Assembly (NCBI GenBank): GCA_023663505.1
Contig: JAMPHH010000040.1
Span: 1-28,213 of the forward strand
Direction: 5' to 3'
DNA from: Muribaculum sp.
GTDB taxonomy: Bacteria; Bacillota; Clostridia; Lachnospirales; Lachnospiraceae
DNA length: 28,213 nucleotides
Every line of letters starts with the position of its first letter. The first letter of the stretch is position 1. Below are positions 8,667-15,227 of the stretch, in pieces. The notes under the pieces were generated by a model. It searched no databases. It had not been told where the DNA came from and saw nothing but the letters and a program-made list of their open reading frames with translations. The position numbers and the translations under genes were made by a program.

Positions 8667-8986
8667 TAACAGTTCAACCATAGCATGATTTGTTAGTTGA
8701 GCATATTTGCTTTGTACGGGTATCAAGGCGGGAGATGACTGGGAGTGTTTTGCGGACTTCGGCGGAGGTTGGAGCGTTTTCTTATAGTGCGTTCAGAAAA
8801 CAGGGTGAAATGCGCATGGATGCGCATTTCAGGCTCTAGGTGCATGGATGCACCTTAGAGCCGACCCGCAAATTGCAATATCCACCCCCGCACTATTAGA
8901 AAACACCCAACCGCAGCCAGTCCGCAAAACACTCCCAGTCATCTCCCGCCGCCCCTCCGCACTATGATTTGAAGGCTGAACTGTTA
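8667..8986. repeat. Nested inverted-repeat element with two inner hairpins
   Basis: A 320-bp structure fills most of the rsmA-rpsF intergenic region. Outer 10-bp ends TAACAGTTCA (8667-8676) and its complement (8977-8986) enclose a perfect 32-bp inverted repeat (8727-8758 against 8919-8950). A further near-perfect pair lies at 8776-8791 and 8889-8904 (GTTTTCTTATAGTGCG against GTTTTCTAATAGTGCG). The centre has two perfect or near-perfect hairpins, GAAATGCGCAT-GG-ATGCGCATTTC (8807-8830) and one at 8832-8862 with GGTGCATGGATGCACC at its core; both share GCATGGATGC. No convincing coding frame and no clear target-site duplication were seen. It resembles a MITE-like or REP-like mobile palindrome. 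No transposase is present. Confidence 0.8.
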
Positions 8987-9026
8987 CTAAAAAGCTGTAA
9001 AAAATTGTAAAAAATTTGGAAACTGC

Positions 9027-9055
9027 TTGCATTTGCGGGAAATTCATGCTATCAT
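9027..9055 (+). promoter_or_regulatory. Promoter of the rpsF operon
   Basis: TTGCAT (9027-9032) and TATCAT (9050-9055) are spaced by 17 bases, 75 bases ahead of the rpsF start codon. It is the best sigma-A match upstream of the operon. Confidence 0.6.
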
Positions 9056-9082
9056 ATTTTTTCGTGATATACTAATTTCCTT

Positions 9083-9120
9083 GCTCACACATGAGAGGTG
9101 GGCCAGAGACCAAAAGGAGG
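9083..9120 (+). promoter_or_regulatory. Structured rpsF leader next to the ribosome binding site
   Basis: The short 5' leader can form a hairpin, GCTCAC (9083-9088) with GTGGGC (9098-9103), loop ACATGAGAG. The bases just before it (TTTCCTT, 9076-9082) can pair with the AAAGGAGG Shine-Dalgarno at 9113-9120. In many bacteria rpsF leaders bind the S6:S18 complex for feedback control. That this leader does so is inference. Confidence 0.3.
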
Positions 9121-9129
9121 TAACGAAGC

Positions 9130-9420
9130 ATGAACAAGTATGAATTAGCCGTTGTGGTAAGCGCTAAGGTCGAAGATGACGAGAGAGCTGCAGTGATAGA
9201 CAAGTGCAAGGCTCTGGTCGAGCGATTCGGCGGCACCATCACAGAGGTGGACGAGTGGGGCAAGAAACGCCTTGCTTACGAGGTTCAGAAGATGAAAGAG
9301 GCTTTCTATTATTTCATCAGATTCGAGGCTGAGGCAACCGCTCCCGCAGAGATCGAGAGCCGTGTCCGCATCATGGACAATGTCATCAGATTCTTATGCG
9401 TCAGACAGGACGAGGCATAA
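9130..9420 (+). CDS. rpsF: 30S ribosomal protein S6
   Basis: S6 binds the central domain of 16S rRNA together with S18 in the 30S platform. The 96-residue length is normal. It opens with MNKYELAVVVSA and contains GGTITEVDEWGKKRLAYEVQ, the conserved S6 core, and ends IRFLCVRQDEA without the long acidic tail of some homologues. AAAGGAGG lies 9 bases before the ATG. It is first in the rpsF-ssb-rpsR operon. Confidence 0.97.
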   Translation: MNKYELAVVVSAKVEDDERAAVIDKCKALVERFGGTITEVDEWGKKRLAYEVQKMKEAFYYFIRFEAEATAPAEIESRVRIMDNVIRFLCVRQDEA

Positions 9421-9438
9421 AGAAAGTGAGAAAAAATT

Positions 9439-9909
9439 ATGAATAAAGTAATTCTTATGGGACGTTTAACCAGAGACCCCGAGGTGAGATATTCACAGGG
9501 GGCAAGCCAGACCGCAGTTGCGAGATTTTCCATTGCCGTGGACAGAAGATTCAAGCGTGAGGGCGAGCCTGATGCGGATTTCTTCAACTGTACCGCATTT
9601 GGAAAGCAGGCGGAATTTATCGAGCGTTACCTGCACAAGGGAACCAAGATTGTTCTGAGCGGACGTGTTCAGAATGACAATTATACCAACAAAGAGGGAC
9701 AGATGGTTTACAGTGTCCGTGTGATGGTAGATGAGATTGAGTTTGCCGAGAGCAAGAACGCTGCTTCCCAGAATGGGGGAGGCTATGATAACGGCGGTTA
9801 CAATAATAACGGCGGGTTTGGCGGGAATAATGCTCCTGCTCCCTCAGGCGCGGGAGACGGTTTTATGAATATCCCTGACGGTATTGACGAGGAATTACCA
9901 TTTAACTAA
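9439..9909 (+). CDS. ssb: Single-stranded DNA-binding protein
   Basis: SSB coats single-stranded DNA in replication, repair and recombination and recruits partners through its C-terminal tip. The 156-residue protein has an N-terminal OB fold (1-105; starts MNKVILMGRLTRDPEVRYS, then FFNCTAFGKQAEFIERYLHKG). A flexible Gly/Asn-rich linker follows (QNGGGYDNGGYNNNGG), and the tip is DEELPFN, a variant of the classical DDDIPF with one extra Asn. It lies 18 bases after rpsF with a weak ribosome binding site (GAAAGTGAG), so translation is probably coupled. The position between S6 and S18 is the standard Firmicute arrangement. Confidence 0.96.
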   Translation: MNKVILMGRLTRDPEVRYSQGASQTAVARFSIAVDRRFKREGEPDADFFNCTAFGKQAEFIERYLHKGTKIVLSGRVQNDNYTNKEGQMVYSVRVMVDEIEFAESKNAASQNGGGYDNGGYNNNGGFGGNNAPAPSGAGDGFMNIPDGIDEELPFN

Positions 9910-9980
9910 TGCGCAGATGCATTTGAGCGAGCGCATTTGTGTTTGACAACGTTTTGACAGATTTTGAAGGAGGTAGTAAC

Positions 9981-10244
9981 ATGGCTTACAATAGAGCAGA
10001 GAAGTCCGATGCCCCTATGAGAAAAAAGGGCGGAATCCGCAGAAGAAAGAAGGTCTGCGTGTTCTGTGGCAAGGATAACGTAATTGATTACAAGGATACG
10101 GCGAAGCTGAGAAAGTACATTTCCGAGAGAGGAAAGATTCTTCCCCGCCGCATCACCGGCAACTGCGCAAAGCATCAGAGAGCGCTGACCGTGGCTATCA
10201 AGAGAGCTCGTCACATTGCGTTGATGCCTTATGTGCAGGACTAA
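9981..10244 (+). CDS. rpsR: 30S ribosomal protein S18, zinc-binding type
   Basis: S18 pairs with S6 on the 30S platform. I chose the ATG at 9981 (87 residues) because AAGGAGG lies 8 bases upstream; an in-frame ATG at 9939 would add 14 unconserved residues. The sequence has KKVCVFCGKDN with a CxxC pair plus a later Cys in GNCAKHQR, so it belongs to the cysteine-containing, probably zinc-binding (C+) form. The core RKYISERGKILPRRITGNC is standard. It is last in the operon, before a strong terminator. Confidence 0.97.
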   Translation: MAYNRAEKSDAPMRKKGGIRRRKKVCVFCGKDNVIDYKDTAKLRKYISERGKILPRRITGNCAKHQRALTVAIKRARHIALMPYVQD

Positions 10245-10262
10245 GGATTAGAGTGTTTAAAG

Positions 10263-10300
10263 AGGAATCAATCACTTTGGTTGTGGTTGATTCCTTTTTT
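10263..10300 (+). terminator. Intrinsic terminator of rpsF-ssb-rpsR
   Basis: AGGAATCAATCAC (10263-10275) pairs with GTGGTTGATTCCT (10283-10295) over 13 bp with one G-U pair and a 7-base loop, followed directly by five Ts. Confidence 0.9.
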
Positions 10301-10326
10301 AGATTTGATGAAGGAGAATATGGATA

Positions 10327-12273
10327 ATGAAAAATAAAATCAAATCGCACAAAATACTGGTGTTGCTTGCTGTTATATCAGTGCTGTTTTTTGGTGTTGA
10401 GGGTATAATATACTATAACAATGACAGGTATGGAAATATTTTATGTAAGATATTATTGGTGCTGCAAAATATTCTTGGAGGTTTTACGCTGAAGCCCGCT
10501 TTGTCGATAAGTGATGCAATTCAATTTGCGGCTGAGACCGGAAGCGGCGTCGTGAACCTTCTGACTACGATATATGCTGCGGTGGTGGTCATTGCTCCGC
10601 TGCTTACATTGACTGCCATATGGAGGGTATGTGAATATTTTACAAATACACTGCCTATGTTTCGCAAACGCAAAAAATGTGAACATATCATATTATTTGG
10701 GTACAATGGTATCTCAAATAATCTTATTCGTGATTTCATCAATAATAGAGATAAAAATCGAAAGCTTATACTGCACATTTTTACCTCGGACGAGCTACCG
10801 TCTGAAACGGCATATGAATTTTCCAAAAACAATTGTGCCGTTTACAATGTAGATGTACTTGCAAATGGTGAAAAGGAATTGTCTGAAGCCGCACTGTATG
10901 CATTAAATACTGCCAAATACATAATTCTTTGCGAGGAATCCTCACTTAGAAATTTCTCATTGCTGTTGTTTGTCCTCAACCGCACGAAACACAGCGGTCA
11001 CAATACCAAAATATTCTGCCGTTGTGAGGAGGATCACACCTTCAGACTTGCAGAAAATTATTTTGACGAAAAAATCAAAAGTGGAGTTCGCGGATATGAC
11101 TTGGAGCTGCGCAGCGTCTGCGAGATGCAGGTGCTTGAAATGTATCGCCAAAAGCCACTTTACAGTTTTTATGAAAATACGGATATTCCAGTTTCTCATT
11201 GGGATATAAACCTATTGATAGTCGGCTTCGGTGATTTGGGAATGCAAGCTCTTTTGAGTGCGATGAACCTTGGTGTTTTCAGCAGTAATAACACAATTAG
11301 GATTGATGTTGTGGATAATAGGATTTTTGAACAGGCGGAAATTTTCGAGAGCAGAATAAGTAGTGAGATGTTTGTTATGGACGGTGGACATATTTGTCTA
11401 AATGAAAAGGCGGCTGACGGTAAACTGGACATTTATTTCCATGAGGTAGATATAACACATAATTCTTTCAAAAACCTTATTGCGGATAAGCAGAAAATAG
11501 CCCCGTTCAATTATGTCGTTGTTGCTCTAAACAATTGTAGTAACGCTATAAAATGCTGTCTACATCTCGAGGAGGAGCTTATACGGCGCAGAGAGAAAAA
11601 CATTCCGATAATGCTTCAAATCAGCAATAATTCCGGACTTGAGAAATTTGTTAAGGAAAATACCACCATTTTCAAAAACACCTTTGTTATTCCAAGTGTG
11701 GAAAGCGTTTTTACTATTGAGAAATTCATTGGCGAGAGGATAGACGAAATTGCGAAAAAATACAACCGAATATATAGCGGGCTGCATTTTGAAGGAGAAT
11801 CCGGTGGTGCGGAATGGGATGCAATGGAGCTTTTCAAGCGAAATTCCAGCCGTGCTGCTGCATATCATGACGCTGTAAAGGATGTGATTTTTCGACCAGA
11901 AGCCTCAGAATTTGGCATAAAATCTATTGAGGCTGAGTCTCGAAGACTCTGTGGCATAAACGGGAGTTTATTCGTGTGTGAAAAGGATTCAGAGATTTCT
12001 CTTGCCTGTTCGGAAGCTGAGTTTATGGAAAGGCTTGCACAGGAACAATTTGCCTATGAGATTACTGCGATGGAGCATAGGCGTTGGTGTTATTATATGA
12101 TATCCGCAGGCTGGAAATATGGAGAGGAAAAGAATATGCCATTGCGCATAAACCCATGCATTGTAACTCAGGGTGAGCTTATGCAAAAGCTTCCGTATAT
12201 GTGCAAATATGATTTGATGTATCTTATCCGTCTTGCGAGAGAATTATGTACTTCAACCGAAAATGATGGTTGA
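10327..12273 (+). CDS. Membrane protein with two TrkA/RCK-like Rossmann domains and a RyR-like domain
   Basis: The 648-residue protein begins with two membrane segments (about 9-30 and 77-102). The loop between them holds a third hydrophobic stretch, ILCKILLVLQNILGGF (38-53), placed like a pore helix, but no TVGYG potassium filter is present. A Rossmann-like domain follows from about 119 (HIILFGYNGISNNLI). A second starts near 295 (NLLIVGFGDLGMQ, a GxGxxG loop, with acidic DVVD at the end of the second strand). The C-terminus (about 578-635) carries EHRRWCYYMISAGWKYGEE, then INPCIVTQGEL and KYDLMYLI, matching the RyR domain pattern of ryanodine receptors. This layout recalls CASTOR/POLLUX-type channels with RCK gating domains. 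AAGGAG precedes the ATG. The gene is AT-richer than its neighbours and stands alone, which suggests transfer. Ligand-gated transport or signalling is inferred. Confidence 0.75.
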   Translation: MKNKIKSHKILVLLAVISVLFFGVEGIIYYNNDRYGNILCKILLVLQNILGGFTLKPALSISDAIQFAAETGSGVVNLLTTIYAAVVVIAPLLTLTAIWRVCEYFTNTLPMFRKRKKCEHIILFGYNGISNNLIRDFINNRDKNRKLILHIFTSDELPSETAYEFSKNNCAVYNVDVLANGEKELSEAALYALNTAKYIILCEESSLRNFSLLLFVLNRTKHSGHNTKIFCRCEEDHTFRLAENYFDEKIKSGVRGYDLELRSVCEMQVLEMYRQKPLYSFYENTDIPVSHWDINLLIVGFGDLGMQALLSAMNLGVFSSNNTIRIDVVDNRIFEQAEIFESRISSEMFVMDGGHICLNEKAADGKLDIYFHEVDITHNSFKNLIADKQKIAPFNYVVVALNNCSNAIKCCLHLEEELIRRREKNIPIMLQISNNSGLEKFVKENTTIFKNTFVIPSVESVFTIEKFIGERIDEIAKKYNRIYSGLHFEGESGGAEWDAMELFKRNSSRAAAYHDAVKDVIFRPEASEFGIKSIEAESRRLCGINGSLFVCEKDSEISLACSEAEFMERLAQEQFAYEITAMEHRRWCYYMISAGWKYGEEKNMPLRINPCIVTQGELMQKLPYMCKYDLMYLIRLARELCTSTENDG

Positions 12274-12341
12274 AAAAGCAGAATATTCCAATGCTGAAGT
12301 CGTGGGAAAGCATTGCATTTTTCCTATAAAAAGAATAAAAT

Positions 12342-12395
12342 GTAACTGTTCGGAGCAATCATGCAGTGTTTACGAGGCTGTCTCCGAATAGTTAC
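12342..12395 (+). other. Long-loop inverted repeat between the RyR gene and the secreted-protein gene
   Basis: GTAACTGTTCGGAG (12342-12355) pairs with CTCCGAATAGTTAC (12382-12395), 13 of 14 bases with the exception a G-U pair, around a 26-base loop. There is no T-run, so it is not a standard terminator. It lies about 48 bases ahead of the next start codon and could be a leader structure or repeat remnant. Confidence 0.5.
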
Positions 12396-12442
12396 GGTAA
12401 AATCAGAATCAACAGAGGATTGTCCCCAAAGGAGGATATACG

Positions 12443-15127
12443 ATGCAGTGTAGAAGCCATAGGCGAAGACTTATGACGATGATGTCATTTTTAATGATAT
12501 TTTGTATGTTGGCAGTCAATTCCGTGCAGGTCATGGCGATAGGCGGCTATGAGACCGACGGAATGGACGGGAGCGACGGGTATGTGGAGGTCTGGGGAAG
12601 CGGTACGGTGGACGCTGAGGACGCCAAGGGCGTCATGAATGTCAGTGCAGTGATGGAGAGTGTGCCGCAGGCGGTGCAGCAGGGCTCTTTTCGGGTAGTG
12701 GACAGCAAGGGAGTGGAATTTGGCAGCTTTGAGAGCTGGACGGCGTTGCTCTCGGCATTTAAGACTCAGGGAGATAAAAAGGAGGAATACACGATCACCG
12801 TGCCTGATGGCGGGATTGTCGGCACGTCCATGCCTGCTCAGGCGGGCAGGATTCATTTGGAGACCGCGGGGACGGAGGAGGTATTGATCTTTGCGGGCAG
12901 TACCGTGAATATGTCCTGTGCGCTGTCCATTGGCGAAGCTTGGCTGTGCGTGAAGGGCAGCGAGGACGCATGGGAGTATGTCGGTACGGGAAGCGGAGAG
13001 GATAAGGGCGGCACAGGGAGCGGCTCGGACAAGGACGGAACGGGAAGCGATGAGAATAAGGGCGGAACGGGAAGCGGCTCTGACAGGGAGTTCAAAGGCA
13101 CACCCATCAATATCAATACTAAAGGGAAGACCTTGACCCTGAATGGAACGCGAAATATCGGGAAGCTTAAGGGAACCTCCGCGGGAAGCTTGGACATCAA
13201 CGGGGACGTGGAGGTGACGGGCGCCTTGCAGACCTTTAAAGCTGTGACGGTGCGGGGGAGCCTTAGAGTTCGCAGCACCGTGTCGGCGGTCAAGACTCTG
13301 GATATTACAAGCGGAGCTGTTTATTTGGCTTCGGGCAAGAGCTTTACCGTCACCAACGTGGTTGGCGGGGCAGACGGCGCTTTGGTGTATCCGACAGGGG
13401 ATACGATGCCTAATGTGAAGCTTGGCGGCACGGTATCAGGCATTGTGAAGCTGCGGCAGGAGGCGAGGACGAACGGCATGACCGTGGAGCGGTATTTCAC
13501 GGCGGGCAGCAGGCTTCTCACCGCTTCCAAGGCGGGTGCGGAGCAGTTTGCCGTATCGGGCGAGGGACGGACATGCTATAAAAAGGGCAGTGTTCTCTAT
13601 GTAGGCGCGGAAGTGCTGCAGCTCTATCGCGGGAACACCCTGCTTGGAACCTATGGACAGTGGGGCGAATTGGTGGCGCAGATTAAGAATCTGAACCAGA
13701 GGACGGAGAGCTATCGAGTGGTGCTTTTAGATGATTTTGCGGTAGATGGCGCGCTGACCATGCCAAGCAAGGGAAAATATGCCGCTATAAGGCTTGAGAA
13801 GGGCGACAAGGAAGGAAATGTATTTTTAAAGGTCTCAAAAAGCGTCAAGCTGACGGCTGATTTGGAGCTGGGCGAGGGAGTGAGGCTGCAGGCAAGCTCC
13901 GTCTCGGGGGCGGCATGGCAGCTTGTCATGTCGGAGCATACAGCCGTGACAACCTCGGGAGCTTTCACCGTGGCGAATCTGGTGATGAAGGAGGGCGCGC
14001 TTCTGCAGACAGGGGGCAAGCTTCAGGTCAAGAAGCTGTTGGAGGCATCGGGAAATGTGGAGCTTAACCTGACAGTCAAGAAGGGAGCGGCTCTCAAGAA
14101 CAGCAAGACGGAGACGCCTGTAACGGTCAGAATGCGTAATGCTTCCGGCGCAAAGCAGACCTTGGCGCAGAATACCACGGTGTTCACGGTCTCCGGCAGC
14201 AGCTATGCCACGCAGTACCGATTGTTGGACAAGGAAGGGCAGGAGCAGGCGTTGTATCGCAAGGGGAACGCGATCAAGGTACAGGGAACCGTGGCGACTC
14301 CGATCGGCTTATATTATGTGAGTGACGACGGACAGGAGGATCTCGGTGAGTACACTGCTCTTGCAGATGTGAAAAAGGAGATTGCGAGGCGTAAGGACGC
14401 CAATGCCGTCTACCGCATCGAGCTGCAGGAGGAGGTATTTGTGAAGGGGGCGATTCCGCTTCCCGCCGCAAAGACCTATAAGGAGCTAATCCTTGCGGGC
14501 AAGGGAATCAAGACCACGGGCAACCTGACCTTGACGGGCAATGTGACGCTTTATAATGAAGTCCGCAAGGTAAAAAGCGCAGGCAGCGACATCGAGCTGC
14601 CCTATGCGGTGAACGCCGCCAAGTACACGCTGACGATCCCTGCGGGAAGCGGGACGGAGCGCGTGGGGAGCGTGAAGGGCAAGGCAGGGTCATGTCTGAG
14701 AATCGGGCAGGGAGAGCGGTTGAACGTGAGCGGGGACGTGCAGGTGGAGACCTTGGCACTGGACGGGACACTGGGAGGAAACGGCAATATTACGATCACT
14801 AACCTGATATCAGAGCTTGTGGCTGAGGAGACGGGGCGGGCGGAATTTCGTCTGCCTGCAAATAAAAAGCTGACTGTCAAGGGGAAGGTGGAGATTAGCG
14901 GTCAGAGACGTTTTATTGTAAATATTGTAGATGCTAATGACGCACTTGCGGATATCCAAGCCAATATGGTATTGGTGACAACGCCGTATGGCATGGTATC
15001 CCAGTTTAAGACGGAGAATACCATGCCTGTCATCCTCAGGGAGTGGACGCTGATCAAGACAGGCACGCAGATTCGGGCTTCGGCTTCATATGAGGGCGAG
15101 GGAGAATGGTCGGGCGACTATTTATAG
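12443..15127 (+). CDS. Secreted repeat protein with three related modules
   Basis: The 894-residue product has a basic N-terminus (CRSHRRRL), a hydrophobic segment (11-32) and a probable signal peptidase site near VQVMA. A Gly/Ser/Asp/Lys linker with GTGSGSDKDGTGS-type repeats spans 181-218. Three modules share a pattern: residues about 82-180 (VDSKGVEFGSFESWTALLSA), 391-490 (LYRGNTLLGTYGQWGELVAQ) and 622-710 (YYVSDDGQEDLGEYTALADV). In each a short loop is followed by a W/Y..L helix, then Y.I.L strands, a Gly-(x)-MP/LP turn and strand repeats. Segments rich in V/L/T alternation (for example SLDINGDVEVTGALQTF) suggest a beta-helix or beta-solenoid. No LPXTG, SLH or other anchoring motif is visible at the C-terminus (GEWSGDYL). 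It has a strong AAAGGAGG. An adhesin-like role is only an inference. Confidence 0.75.
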   Translation: MQCRSHRRRLMTMMSFLMIFCMLAVNSVQVMAIGGYETDGMDGSDGYVEVWGSGTVDAEDAKGVMNVSAVMESVPQAVQQGSFRVVDSKGVEFGSFESWTALLSAFKTQGDKKEEYTITVPDGGIVGTSMPAQAGRIHLETAGTEEVLIFAGSTVNMSCALSIGEAWLCVKGSEDAWEYVGTGSGEDKGGTGSGSDKDGTGSDENKGGTGSGSDREFKGTPININTKGKTLTLNGTRNIGKLKGTSAGSLDINGDVEVTGALQTFKAVTVRGSLRVRSTVSAVKTLDITSGAVYLASGKSFTVTNVVGGADGALVYPTGDTMPNVKLGGTVSGIVKLRQEARTNGMTVERYFTAGSRLLTASKAGAEQFAVSGEGRTCYKKGSVLYVGAEVLQLYRGNTLLGTYGQWGELVAQIKNLNQRTESYRVVLLDDFAVDGALTMPSKGKYAAIRLEKGDKEGNVFLKVSKSVKLTADLELGEGVRLQASSVSGAAWQLVMSEHTAVTTSGAFTVANLVMKEGALLQTGGKLQVKKLLEASGNVELNLTVKKGAALKNSKTETPVTVRMRNASGAKQTLAQNTTVFTVSGSSYATQYRLLDKEGQEQALYRKGNAIKVQGTVATPIGLYYVSDDGQEDLGEYTALADVKKEIARRKDANAVYRIELQEEVFVKGAIPLPAAKTYKELILAGKGIKTTGNLTLTGNVTLYNEVRKVKSAGSDIELPYAVNAAKYTLTIPAGSGTERVGSVKGKAGSCLRIGQGERLNVSGDVQVETLALDGTLGGNGNITITNLISELVAEETGRAEFRLPANKKLTVKGKVEISGQRRFIVNIVDANDALADIQANMVLVTTPYGMVSQFKTENTMPVILREWTLIKTGTQIRASASYEGEGEWSGDYL

Positions 15128-15200
15128 GAGCGTGAATGCAACATTCGACACAACATTTTCCAATCTGACAAATTAAGTGGTAGCATCTCGACGTAACATC

Positions 15201-15209
15201 TGTTATAAT
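15201..15209 (+). promoter_or_regulatory. Extended -10 promoter of gdpP
   Basis: TG-T-TATAAT (15201-15209) is a perfect -10 with the TGn extension. The -35 region 17 bases upstream (TAGCAT) is poor, as is common for extended -10 promoters. It is about 18 bases ahead of the gdpP start codon, leaving a very short leader. Confidence 0.55.
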
Positions 15210-15227
15210 GTACGTGGAGGATTACAC

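Noticed and set aside
8829..9047. A 72-codon minus-strand frame inside the nested repeat
   Set aside because: It crosses the inner hairpin and one arm of the inverted repeat, lacks a ribosome binding site and has no family features.
10327..10640. A true potassium channel pore in the RyR protein
   Set aside because: Two helices and a hydrophobic loop are present, but no TVGYG-like selectivity filter was found, so only a channel-like layout is claimed.
15177..15227. A 17-residue N-terminal extension of GdpP
   Set aside because: It would start upstream of the -10 box. GGAGG fits the start at 15228.
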